A stretch of DNA of 64,000 bases from Thiobacillus sp. 0-1251 (GTDB lineage: Bacteria > Pseudomonadota > Gammaproteobacteria > Burkholderiales > Thiobacillaceae): NCBI GenBank assembly GCA_001899305.1, contig MKWL01000018.1, positions 235,555-299,554 of the forward strand, written 5' to 3'. A model generated the notes under the pieces. The model did no database searches and was not told the origin of the DNA. It saw only the letters and a program-made list of their open reading frames with translations. This document shows positions 31,951 to 41,300 of the stretch, piece after piece; position 1 is the first letter of the stretch, and every line of letters begins with the position of its first letter. Both the position numbers and the translations under genes were made by a program.

Positions 31951-32384
31951 GCTAATGACTGTGCGGCTCGGTGCCATCCCAGTTGAAATCTTGTTCATGT
32001 TGATGATGCGCGTTGTGAACGTGTGGATGGGTGTGTTCGAGTGGCTCATGCGTGTGCTCATGCTCGTGACGCTCGGTCAGATTGTAGCCACACCCCAATC
32101 CCCATCAGGGAGGCGGCGACCCAGAACGGCGCCGGTGTCGGTTCGCCCAATAGCAGGATGGTGATGGCGGCACCGATGAAGGGTGCCGTGGAGAAATAAG
32201 CGCCGCTGCGGGCCGTGCCCAAATTCCGCAGTGCCCGCACAAAGAGAACCAGGCTCAGGCCATAGCCCAGCAGGCCCACTGCCATGGCTGCGCCCGCGGT
32301 AAACCAGGCGGGCAAGGATGCCCCCCAAAGCCTGCTGTCCGACTCTGCTGCTCCCTGTAGAGCCAATTGACCTTTTGTTTGCAC
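31951..32384 (-). pseudogene. EamA-family transporter remnant, truncated and frameshifted
   Basis: The minus strand encodes about the last third of an EamA transporter: GLLGYGLSLVLFVRALRNLG, then TARSGAYFSTAPFIGAAITI, closely parallel to the intact gene at 30627. Near 32081 the frame breaks: one extra base turns the expected TrpLeu-x-LeuThrGluArgHis into a stop. The shifted frame continues as LTERHEHEHTHEPLEHTHPH and ends at 31951. The N-terminal two thirds are absent, with the remnant starting just after the ATPase stop. It is non-functional and shows that the His-tail design existed in at least two copies. Confidence 0.8.
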
Positions 32385-32393
32385 ATAAGGGAT

Positions 32394-34292
32394 TCAGGCT
32401 CCATCAATCCGAACACGCAGCAATTTGGCAGAGTTCAAAAACACCAGAATATCCGGTCCCAGATGTAGAAAAGCGGCTTCGATAGGACCAATCCAGCCCA
32501 TTAGCGCCGCCGTGATGCCCAACACATGGACTACGCCAACGCCGACAAACAAGTTCTCCTGAATCGTGCGATACGCGCGGCGGGAAATGGCACGGGCACT
32601 GACGATTTTGGATAAATCATCCGTCATCAGCACGATATCGGCGGCTTCCAGCGCGGCCTGGGTGCCGCCGCCGCCCATCGCAATCCCCACATCCGCTCGC
32701 GCCAGGGCAGGTGCGTCGTTGATGCCGTCACCTATCATGGCCACGCGATGCCCCTGCTTTTTTAATTCTTCAATCGCTGTGACTTTATCCTCCGGCATCA
32801 AGTTGGCGCGTACCTCGTCCACGCCTAATTCCGCGGCCACCGCGCGTGCGGTGGCCTCATTGTCGCCGGTCAACATCACGATGCGCTTGACGCCTGTCGC
32901 TTTCAGCTTCGACAGCGCTTCGCGCGCCCCCGGTCGCAAGGTGTCGGCAATGAAAATGACCCCGGCAGACTGTCCATCGATGGCCACATGAACCGGCGTT
33001 TGTCCGCTGTCTTCTATTGCCGCAATAAGTTGCACGCCGTTTTCACGCAGCAGTGCAGCATTGCCGACCAGTACGGCGCTCCCCGACACGGTGGCGATCA
33101 CCCCTCGACCTTGTACTTGCTCATACTGCTCCGGCTCCGGCACGACGATCTGTTTAAGCGTGGCGTAATCCACCACGGCCTTGGCCAGCGGATGCGCTGA
33201 ACGACGGTCGGCTGCAGCGGCCAGACTCAACAGTTCAAATTCAGAAAACCGGGCGTCGCGTACCACGCGAACCACTTCAGGCTTGTTCGCGGTCAACGTG
33301 CCGGTTTTATCGAAGACCATCACATCCACTTTAGCCAGCGACTCCAGATACAGTCCGCCCTTGACCAAAATGCCGCTTCGGGCAGCACGCGCAATGGCGG
33401 CGATCATCACCAATGGCGTCGCCAGTCCCAGTTCGGCAGGCGAGGTAAAAATCAGCAGCGTGACGATGGTGCGCACGTCGCCGGTGATCAGGTAAACCGC
33501 GATGAGAAATACAAAAACGACCGGAATCAGCCACGAAGCCACTTTGTCGGCGAGTTTTTGCACGGGCGCTTGCGCCGCTTCGGCGCTTTCCACCAGCCCG
33601 ATGATGCGTGCAAAGGTGGTGTCGCTGCCGACTTTTTCTGTCTGAATATCGAGTGCGCCCGATGCGACGATGGTGCCGGCAAAAACGCTCGCGCCGATAC
33701 TCTTGTCCTTGGGCAAGCTTTCGCCGGTGATGGGCGCCTCGTTGATCGATGCCGCGCCGCCTACGATGCTGCCGTCCACCGGGATTTTTTCGCCGGCGCG
33801 TACCAGAACGACATCGCCGGTTCGCAGTTGCTCGATCGGAACCACGCGTTCACCGTCTGCGCCGCGTCTCAGCGCGACTTGCGGCACCGATCCGATCAGG
33901 GTCTTGATGGAAGCGCGGGCGCGATCCATATTCAAGTCGGCGATGAACTCGGCAATCAGAATAATCACCATCAGCACGGCGCCGGCGACCGTCTCGCCTC
34001 CAAACACAGCGACCAGTGTGGCAACGGTAACAAAAATCTCGGTGCCGACTTTGCGTTCGCGTATCAGGTCGATCAAGCCGGTTTTTACCAGCGGATATAA
34101 ACCAATCGCGACGGCGAGCCACAGGATTTGTATCGGTACCCATTGCCGCCAAAACAGCAACGCCACCAAGCCGGTAAGCAAAATACGCCCGGCTTCTATC
34201 CAGCGCGAGCGCGTCATCAGCATCCGCAGGCTTGATGCGCTCGCTTGTTCGGCTGCCGCTTCACTGTTCACATTCATTGTTTGAACCTTCAT
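32394..34292 (-). CDS. P1B-type heavy-metal ATPase with non-canonical TM6 motif
   Basis: About 632 residues. All P-type motifs are present: actuator TGESLPKDKS, phosphorylation site DKTGTLTANKPEV, the P1B-specific HP in RRSAHPLAKAV, and the hinge GDGINDAPALARADVGIAMG. The metal-site motif on TM6, normally CPC, SPC or TPC, reads FTSPAELGLATPL here, so the usual cysteine is missing. There is no N-terminal CXXC domain; the N-terminus is short and hydrophilic. It exports a metal across the inner membrane, but specificity cannot be read from known classes. Start: ATGs at 34292 and 34277 lie in a 15-bp tandem duplication, each with its own AAGG. It is the last gene of the minus-strand metal cluster. 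Confidence 0.88.
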   Translation of the reverse strand: MKVQTMNVNSEAAAEQASASSLRMLMTRSRWIEAGRILLTGLVALLFWRQWVPIQILWLAVAIGLYPLVKTGLIDLIRERKVGTEIFVTVATLVAVFGGETVAGAVLMVIILIAEFIADLNMDRARASIKTLIGSVPQVALRRGADGERVVPIEQLRTGDVVLVRAGEKIPVDGSIVGGAASINEAPITGESLPKDKSIGASVFAGTIVASGALDIQTEKVGSDTTFARIIGLVESAEAAQAPVQKLADKVASWLIPVVFVFLIAVYLITGDVRTIVTLLIFTSPAELGLATPLVMIAAIARAARSGILVKGGLYLESLAKVDVMVFDKTGTLTANKPEVVRVVRDARFSEFELLSLAAAADRRSAHPLAKAVVDYATLKQIVVPEPEQYEQVQGRGVIATVSGSAVLVGNAALLRENGVQLIAAIEDSGQTPVHVAIDGQSAGVIFIADTLRPGAREALSKLKATGVKRIVMLTGDNEATARAVAAELGVDEVRANLMPEDKVTAIEELKKQGHRVAMIGDGINDAPALARADVGIAMGGGGTQAALEAADIVLMTDDLSKIVSARAISRRAYRTIQENLFVGVGVVHVLGITAALMGWIGPIEAAFLHLGPDILVFLNSAKLLRVRIDGA

Positions 34293-34302
34293 TGTTTGAA
34301 CC
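34273..34302. repeat. 15-bp tandem duplication over the ATPase start
   Basis: TTCATTGTTTGAACC occurs twice in direct tandem (34273-34287 and 34288-34302). On the coding (minus) strand each unit supplies an ATG with AAGG about 8 bp upstream. As 15 is a multiple of three, both starts are in frame, adding five residues (MKVQT). Confidence 0.85.
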
Positions 34303-34359
34303 TTGCCTATCCGGTTTGTTGCCAAAACCCACCCATCATCTGGGTGGGCGACTTGTCGG

Positions 34360-34820
34360 CTAGCGCTGCACCTTGCGTTTCCACTGCGCATGGCAGGACA
34401 CGCAGGACGTTTGCAGCCGAGCCGATGCGGCTGTGGCTTCGAACCAGTCGCCTTTCTCCGCTGCCGCCGCCGCTTCGTTGGCATAGATATCCATCGCCGG
34501 GTCATAGGCAAGCAGTGCCTGTTTGAACCCTTCCTGGTCAGCCTTGCCCATGATGGTCCAGGGCTTGTGGTTGGGCGCGGGGTGATGGATGACATGGTTA
34601 ACGCCTTCCCGCACCAATTGCTTGTTTTCCAGAACGATGCCGTTTTGTATCCAGGTCAGGCTGCGGCCGAGTATCTGCATCAACTCCCGATAGGCATGTC
34701 GGCGGCTCGCTTGCTCGCCACCAGCGATTCGGCCGATTTTGTGTCCGCTTCAGCATGGGCGGCGAGGGGGGAAATGGCGAACCAGGCGAGGGTCGCCAAG
34801 GCGAAAGGACGTGTGTTCAT
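34360..34820 (-). pseudogene. c-type cytochrome (c'/c556-like) with frameshift
   Basis: A good start at 34820 (AAAGGAG upstream) gives a signal peptide, MNTRPFALATLAWFAISPLA, then AHAEADTKSAESLVASK, but this frame stops after MPIGS near 34682. The adjacent frame continues as HAYRELMQILGRSLTWIQNG and ends with the haem site SCVSCHAQWK. Joined, they make a ~150-residue periplasmic cytochrome c of the c'/c556 type with one CXXCH near the C-terminus. The break lies at about 34730-34780. It is either a recent inactivating frameshift or a sequencing error. The family fits a metal cluster where redox partners occur. Confidence 0.65.
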
Positions 34821-34982
34821 GACAGCTCCTTTGTGTTTACGTTGATCAGCTCGCGCAAGGGCGCATTAGCCGCATGCGCAATGCGCTTCGCTTATTGACG
34901 CCCGACCCAGTGCGCCTTACGCACGTTGGTTTTTTGAGCGCGCCGGGTATCACTCGCTACAACTCGAAGCGAGAATGGGCGG
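34821..34982. other. intergenic region with two inverted repeats
   Basis: About 160 bp. GCGCATT and AATGCGC form a 7-bp inverted repeat around 34860-34885, and CTCGCT/AGCGAG another near 34951-34971. The latter lies just after the stop of the upstream gene and could be a weak terminator on the minus strand. Confidence 0.3.
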
Positions 34983-35357
34983 TTACTTGACCGAGAAATT
35001 TACCGTCACGGTTTTATTATCCGCAAACGTAATTGCTGCAATCGCCTTCGCGCCCGGAGCCAGTTTTGCATCGCCATTGGTTTCCATCGCGTTGTCGCCA
35101 CTGGGTTGCAGCGGCACTTCGGTTTTTACTGTGCCGTTCATAACCGTCAGCGTTCCCCTGGCCCCGACCGTCGAAAATTTCTTGCCGTGGTTCTGGACAA
35201 AGATGATGGCCGCACTGTTTTTCTTGACCAATTCGAATTGCAGATTGCCAACAGACTGCACGATGCCGTCAAATTCTGCGCGGTCGCCATGCGCCAAGGC
35301 AGTCCCCGCTATCGAGGCCGTCATGATGAGCGCCGCAAGGGTAGTCAATTTTTTCAT
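34983..35357 (-). CDS. small periplasmic protein of the metal cluster
   Basis: 124 residues from the ATG at 35357. A signal peptide (MKKLTTLAALIMTASIAGTALA) is followed by HGDRAEFDGIVQSVGNLQFELVKKNSAAIIFVQNHGKKF, a beta-rich domain without cysteines. I do not recognise a named family, though proteins of this form accompany metal-efflux genes. It begins 108 bp after the anchor-protein gene and may share its transcript. GGAGA precedes the start. Confidence 0.6.
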   Translation of the reverse strand: MKKLTTLAALIMTASIAGTALAHGDRAEFDGIVQSVGNLQFELVKKNSAAIIFVQNHGKKFSTVGARGTLTVMNGTVKTEVPLQPSGDNAMETNGDAKLAPGAKAIAAITFADNKTVTVNFSVK

Positions 35358-35464
35358 TACATTCTCCATTCATGCAACGACTTTGATGTGGGCGTCGCCG
35401 CAATAACCCATTTTTTCGAGGTCAATGCCAATGCCGGTGATGAATATCCGCGTCCGGCGAGCAC

Positions 35465-36070
35465 TTAGTTCTTGAAGATGTCCGTGTAAAAGCCGCTGGC
35501 GTTTAACATCACCGTAACCGGCGTGGTGTTTTTATTGCGCCAGTACCATCCATGGGTGCCCGTAAAGGGCGCGATCAACGTGCCGCCTGATTCGCTGACC
35601 TGCTTCTCCAAAATATAGCTTTCATACACATCAGCTTTGGCGTTGAGCGGTTCCCCGTGGAACTCATGATTGATTTTTTCGCCTTGCTGCGTTTTCCATG
35701 AATAGATCAGCGCTGCGCCCTTCTCCAAGCGTGTCTTGAATTCCAGGCCTTGCCCTGGCTGCAGGGTGATTTGCCGCGTATCTGCCCGATAAGGTGTGGC
35801 TTGTTTGGAGGTAATGGTAACGGGGGCGGAGATGACTGGGGCTGCCACCGCTGCGGCCACGACTTCGTTTCCGTTGCTTTTGGTCACGGCTCCCTGGCTG
35901 TTGTTCAGGGCAGTCAATCCGAGTGTTTTACCGATACCGGTTGGGTCGATACCGTGCTCGGCCGGGAGCACAGTCGTGATCAGGATTGCCGCAGCGACGA
36001 TCAAGGCCACGCCTGTGGCCTTGATCAGCTGGGGCAGGGTTGGAAGCGGGTGCGTGTTGTGTGTGTTCAT
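35465..36070 (-). CDS. membrane-anchored periplasmic protein
   Basis: 201 residues. One N-terminal transmembrane segment (KATGVALIVAAAILITTVLPA, ~residues 17-38) is followed by a linker rich in Ala/Val and a periplasmic beta domain (RQITLQPGQGLEFKTRLEKG, then GTHGWYWRNKNTTPVTVMLNASGFY). Proteins of this kind are often annotated simply as transmembrane anchor proteins and co-occur with HupE/UreJ-like and RND genes. Function unknown; a metal chaperone or stabiliser role is conjecture. It lies 15 bp after the HupE-like gene. Confidence 0.6.
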   Translation of the reverse strand: MNTHNTHPLPTLPQLIKATGVALIVAAAILITTVLPAEHGIDPTGIGKTLGLTALNNSQGAVTKSNGNEVVAAAVAAPVISAPVTITSKQATPYRADTRQITLQPGQGLEFKTRLEKGAALIYSWKTQQGEKINHEFHGEPLNAKADVYESYILEKQVSESGGTLIAPFTGTHGWYWRNKNTTPVTVMLNASGFYTDIFKN

Positions 36071-36085
36071 GTATGAGTCCTCTAA

Positions 36086-36823
36086 TCAAATAGTGAAATA
36101 ACTGGTTATCTGATGACCCATCAGGACGAATCCTGCGGCCATCAACACAGTATTGGCCGCGAACGCCTGATGCCAGAAAGCACCGGACCGCCGCCAGAAA
36201 CCCATGACAATCAGAATTGCAGCGAGCGCGAGCAACTGCCCAAGCTCGACCCCGACATTGAATGCGAGGATGTTGGGTACCAAACCCTCCTGCGATAGCG
36301 TGAATTCCTGCAGCTTGGTGGCGAGGCCGAATCCATGGAAGAAACCGAAGATCAGTACTGCGGCCTTGGTGTTGGGCTGAAAACCCAACACCCGCTTGAA
36401 TGCGCCAAGATTGTCGAGCGCCTTGTACACCACCGAGAGGCCGATGATGGCGTCGACAATGTAGGGGTTGACGTGGGTGCCGCTAAGCACGCCATACAGC
36501 AGCGTGACGCTGTGGCCGATGGCGAATAGCGTGACGTAGGTTCCGATCTCGCGCATCCGGTACAGGAAGAAGATCACCCCGAACAGGAACAATAGATGGT
36601 CATACCCCGTGACCATGTGCTTGGCTCCCAGGTAAATGAACGGGATCAGCTGCATACCGCTGGCTTGCTCGATAAACAGCTTGTCATCCGCTGCGACGCC
36701 ATGGGCGAAGGCACTCGTCGCCATCAAACTGAGCAACAAGATGCCGATGAAAGCCAGCCAGCGAGAGCTCAACGCGGCCCCGATCCATTGCTGCGAAAAA
36801 GTCATTGCAAATGTTTTAGTCAT
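36086..36823 (-). CDS. HupE/UreJ-family membrane protein
   Basis: 245 residues. A signal-like first segment (WLAFIGILLLSLMATSAFAHG) ending in a His, then six or so membrane helices with GAKHMVTGYDHLLFLFGVIFFLYRM, FAIGHSVTLLYGVL and GFFHGFGLATKLQE. The conserved His/Asp pattern (HxxxGYDHLLFL, FFHGFGLA) marks the HupE/UreJ_2 family, members of which transport nickel or cobalt. In this cluster it may handle Ni/Co import or export with the RND pump; direction is not shown. It overlaps the outer-membrane factor gene by 8 bp. Confidence 0.82.
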   Translation of the reverse strand: MTKTFAMTFSQQWIGAALSSRWLAFIGILLLSLMATSAFAHGVAADDKLFIEQASGMQLIPFIYLGAKHMVTGYDHLLFLFGVIFFLYRMREIGTYVTLFAIGHSVTLLYGVLSGTHVNPYIVDAIIGLSVVYKALDNLGAFKRVLGFQPNTKAAVLIFGFFHGFGLATKLQEFTLSQEGLVPNILAFNVGVELGQLLALAAILIVMGFWRRSGAFWHQAFAANTVLMAAGFVLMGHQITSYFTI

Positions 36824-38054
36824 GATCCAATTCCCAAATCAGGTGCGCGTCGACGAGCAAGCCGTAATAAGCCCGCAGGGCGGAAACCTGCGCCTGCAGC
36901 GCGCTGTTTGCCGCCGCAGTCGCCTGGCGACGCGCCAGCAGCAGGGCCTGCAAGTCCGCTTCACCTAATGCATAGGCGCGCTGCATGAGGCTTGCGTTCT
37001 CCTGCATGTAAGCCGCCCCTTCGTTGGCAATTTGCAGACTGGCATAGGCGCCATGGGCGGTCGCGACAGCACTCGCGATCGCCGTTTCAAGCTCGCGCTG
37101 CTTGAGCTCGACTTCCCTGCGCGAAACGTCCACTGCAGCAATCGCCCTGGCATTGCGTGCGTCGCGCACGCCCCCGGGAATCGGGACGCTGAGCATGACG
37201 CCGAAAATGCGTTCGCGGCCTCCTATCTCAGAAGCCGTATACCCTCCCAGCGTCGGGTCGGGCATTTTATCGGCGCGGGCGCGATCGGCATGTGCCTCGG
37301 TCTTCCGCATTTGCGTTTGGACGACCTTGAGCTCATCGCTTTGCTCCAGGATGCGCTCACGCCAGGACGCTGCGTCCCCCCCGATCTCCAGCGGCATGGG
37401 CAAGACCATGGTCTGACGGCTCACCCCCGGGAACCGGGTGGATAGACGCGCCCAGGCGGCAGCAGCCTGGGTCTTGGCATCGTTGTCCATACGCCTTTGC
37501 TCGGCCAGTTCGGCGCGGGCGATGCTCACGTCCAGCTTCGAGGCGTCGCCTGCGCGGGCGCGCTTTTCCACCGCCGTCAGGCTGGCCTGTGTCGACTGAA
37601 GGCTGTTCTGGGCCAGCTCGCGGGCACGTTCCGTCGCCAGCCAGTCCACCCACAAGGCCACCAGTTCACGCGCCGATTCGTGCAATGCCTCGCCATAGCG
37701 CGCCTGGGATTCTTCAATGCTTGCCTGGCCCAGCTTGCGATCGGCCGCGGCTTTGCCGGAAAGCCGGATCGTCCGCTCGATGCCCACGTTCCATTCGGTG
37801 TAGCGAGGGCCGTTTTCCAGTCTGCGCTGCTGTCCCGAAGTGCGGGCAATCCATTCATAAGCTGATTTATCGAGAATGCCGGCATCTTGCAGTGCCACGT
37901 CCAGGCCAGCGCGCGCGGCGGCAACGGCAGGGTCCTGTTCGAGCAGCGGGCGGGCAATTTCGGTTGGCAAAAGCCCCGGCGGATTCACCGGTTCCATCGC
38001 CTGTGCGGTGCCAAAGATCATCAGCAGGCCGGCCAATAGGAGTCGAATCTTCAT
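36816..38054 (-). CDS. czcC: outer-membrane efflux factor (CzcC/TolC family)
   Basis: 412 residues from the ATG at 38054, with a signal peptide (MKIRLLLAGLLMIFGTAQA). Two OEP repeats of long amphipathic helices are visible (AGLDVALQDAGILDKSAYEW near the start; a later SVPIPGGVRDARNARAIAAV is the typical central motif of CzcC-like proteins). It forms the outer-membrane duct of the CzcCBA-type pump. Unusually it follows the pump and a DUF3240 gene instead of preceding czcB. ATGA overlap with DUF3240. Confidence 0.87.
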   Translation of the reverse strand: MKIRLLLAGLLMIFGTAQAMEPVNPPGLLPTEIARPLLEQDPAVAAARAGLDVALQDAGILDKSAYEWIARTSGQQRRLENGPRYTEWNVGIERTIRLSGKAAADRKLGQASIEESQARYGEALHESARELVALWVDWLATERARELAQNSLQSTQASLTAVEKRARAGDASKLDVSIARAELAEQRRMDNDAKTQAAAAWARLSTRFPGVSRQTMVLPMPLEIGGDAASWRERILEQSDELKVVQTQMRKTEAHADRARADKMPDPTLGGYTASEIGGRERIFGVMLSVPIPGGVRDARNARAIAAVDVSRREVELKQRELETAIASAVATAHGAYASLQIANEGAAYMQENASLMQRAYALGEADLQALLLARRQATAAANSALQAQVSALRAYYGLLVDAHLIWELDHD

Positions 38055-38353
38055 GCGATTTCCCCCGTTTCGGCGACCGTCGTCACCCAATAGCGCAAAC
38101 CTGCGCCGGAGAATTGCTGGCGAATGGCGTCAAGCAGCGCCGCTTGGTTGGCTGCAGCAAAAATCACCTGAATCTTGGTGGCGCGTGCGCGACCCAGCAC
38201 CTGCTCCGTTTGATCCAGATCTTCGTGAGCCATGCCGTGCGCGGCAGTAGCCGTGCTGGTGAAAAACGTTACGTTAGGTGACAGGAGCAGCAGATCGAGC
38301 ATTTTTTCCTCGACCGCTGGCGGGCAAATCAGTGTTAAGCAAAGTTCAGACAT
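38051..38353 (-). CDS. DUF3240 (PII-like fold) protein
   Basis: 100 residues. MSELCLTLICPPAVEEKMLDLLL followed by TSTATAAHGMAHEDLDQTEQVLGRARATKIQVIFAA matches DUF3240, a small PII-like family found in heavy-metal RND clusters, often just after the pump gene. Likely cytosolic or membrane-associated; it probably senses or modulates the efflux complex. It overlaps czcA by 8 bp and czcC by 4 bp, so all three are translationally linked. Confidence 0.82.
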   Translation of the reverse strand: MSELCLTLICPPAVEEKMLDLLLLSPNVTFFTSTATAAHGMAHEDLDQTEQVLGRARATKIQVIFAAANQAALLDAIRQQFSGAGLRYWVTTVAETGEIA

Positions 38354-41300
38354 GGGGAACCTCTCGTTTTGGGAAAGCGAAACGTAAATACAGGATGGGG
38401 AGCAGCATCAGCGTCAGCACCGTGGCGGTGATCAGGCCACCAATGACAACGATGGCCAGTGGACGCTGGATTTCAGAGCCCGGCCCAGTCGCGAACAGCA
38501 AAGGGATCAGGCCGAATGCCGTGATGGAGGCAGTCATCAGCACCGGGCGCAAGCGTCGCTTGGCACCCTGAACGACGACTTCGGCCAGTTTCATCCCTTC
38601 GCTTTGCAGCTGATTGAAATAGCTGACCAGCACCACCCCGTTGAGGACCGCGATGCCGAGCAGCGCGATGAAGCCGACCGAAGCCGGCACCGACAGGTAT
38701 TCGCCGGTCACCCACAAGGCGACGATGCCGCCGACCAGCGCGAAGGGGACATTGCTCAGAATCAGCAAGGCCTGACGCACCGAGCGGAAGGTCGAGAACA
38801 GCAGGACGAAGACCAGTCCGAGTGCGACCGGCACCACCACCGTCAAACGCGCGGCCGCGCGCTGCTGGTTCTCGAACTGTCCGCCCCAGGCAATGCGGTA
38901 GCCGGTCGGCAGCGGCACTTTCTGGGCGACGAGCGCACGAGCCTCTTCGACGAAGCCCACCAGATCGCGGCCGCCGACGTTGGCGATGACCACGCTGTAG
39001 CGGCTACCCATTTCGCGATCGATCTTGACCGGCCCCGCCGCACGTTCCAATTTTGCGACGCTGGCCAAGGGCACCGTGCTGCCGTCCTGGGTCGTGATCC
39101 GCATGGCGCCGAACTCGGCCGGCGACATGCGAACCGCCTCGGTACCGCGCAATACGATGGGTGTGCGGCGGTTGCCTTCGATCACGATTCCGGCCCGCTG
39201 CCCCTCGATCTGGGTACGCAGCGCATCCTGGATCTCTTCGACGCTCAAGCCGAGCCGACCGGCCTGCAAGCGGTCCACCGCGACCCGCAAATACTGCACG
39301 CCGTCGTTCTGGACGGTGTAGACGTCCTCATTGCCCGGAACTGTCTTGAGCAGCGCTTCGACCTGGCTCGCGTACTGATTGAGCTTGTCGAGATCGGGAC
39401 CGAATATCTTCACCGCCAGATCGCCGCGCACGCCGATGATCATTTCCGACACGCGCATTTCAATCGGTTGGGTGAAGCTGTACGAGATGCCGGGCATCGG
39501 GTCGAGCACTTTGCGTATCTCGTCCAACAGCGCTTCCTTGCTCTTCATCCGCCATTCATCTCGCGGCTTCAGCTGCAAATAGGTGTCAGTCTGGTTCAGT
39601 CCCATCGGGTCGAGGCCGATTTCGTCGGAACCCGCGCGCGCCACGATGCCGGTCACTTCCGGAATGGCTTTCATGAGGGCCTGATGAATCTTCATATCGA
39701 GCGCGGCGCTTTGCTCCAGACTGACCGAAGGCAATTTCTCGATGCCGACGATCAGATCGCCTTCGTCCATCGTCGGCATGAAGGTCTTGCCGACCTGGGT
39801 GTAGACCACACCCGCGCCCACCAACATCGCCACCGCCACGCCGACGACGATGCCCTGCCGGCGCATGCCCCAGGCAAGCGCCGGCTCATAGAGCGCCAGC
39901 AGCTTGCGCGGCAGCCACGGGTCTTCATGTTTGACCTCGCGCAGCAGATAGGACGCCAGCACCGGGATGACGGTCAGCGACAACAGCAGGGAGCCGGCCA
40001 GGGCGAACACGATGGTGAGCGCCACCGGCACAAAGAATTTCCCTTCGAGGTCCTGTAACGTCAGCAGCGGTAGAAACACGGTAATGATGATCAATATCCC
40101 GGACGTCACCGGCACCGCGACCTCGCGCACCGCGCGATAGACCGTATGCAGCCGCGGCAGCTTGCCGGCCGTGGGATCGGTCGCCAGGCGCTGCACGATG
40201 TTTTCGACCACCACCACGGCGGCATCGAGCAGCATGCCGATGGCGATGGCCAGGCCGCCCAGACTCATCAGGTTGGCCGACATGCCGAAGCCGCGCATCA
40301 GGATGAAGGTAATCAATGCCGCCAGGGGCAGCACCAGCGCCACGGTCACGGCCGCCCGAACATTGCCCAGGAACAGCCCGAGCAAAATGATGACCAGCAC
40401 CGTCGCTTCGAGCAGCGCGTTGGATACCGCACCGACCGCCTTGTCGACGAGGGAGGCGCGATCGTAGAAAACGTCGAGCTTCACGCCTTTCGGCAACGTC
40501 GGTTGCAGTTCATCCAGTTTCTTCTGCACGCCTTCAACGACTTGTTGCGCATTGGCACCCGCCAGTCCGAGCACCAGACCCTGAACGGCTTCCCCCTTGC
40601 CGTCTTGTGTCACCACCCCATAGCGCGTAACGGTGCCGATCTTGACCTCGGCCAGATTACCGACGCGGACCGGAGCACCCTCCTTCATCGTCACCACGAT
40701 CGCACGCAGGTCGTCCAGATTCGTAATGCTGCCCTCGCTGCGCACCAGCAACACTTCGTCGCCTTCGCCGAGCCGGCCGGCGCCGTCGTTGCGGTTGTTG
40801 GCGTCAATCGCCTCCCTGAGCTGCGTCATGGTCACGCCGCTGGCGGCCATTTTGAGCTGATCGGGCACCACCTCGAAGGCGCGTACCACCCCGCCCAGCG
40901 CATTGACGTCGGCCACGCCGGGCACCGTGCGCAGTGCCGGTCGGATCACCCAATCGAGCAGGCTGCGCCGTTCGGCCAAAGACATTCCCTCGGCTTCGAC
41001 GGTGAACATGAACATTTCTCCCAGCGGGGTGGTGACCGGCGCCATGCCGCCAGATATGCCGGCCGGCAAACTCTCCGTCAGACCGCCCAGGCGTTCGCTC
41101 ACCTGCTGGCGCGCCCAATAGCGGTCGGTGCCATCCTCGAAATCAATGGTGACGTCGACCAGGCCGTACTTGGTGATCGAGCGCAGGATCTTGGTTTTCG
41201 GGATGCCGAGCATTTCCACTTCGATCGGCACCGCGATGCGGCTTTCGACTTCCTCCGGCGTCATGCCGGGAGCCTTCATGATGATTTTGACCTGGGTGCT

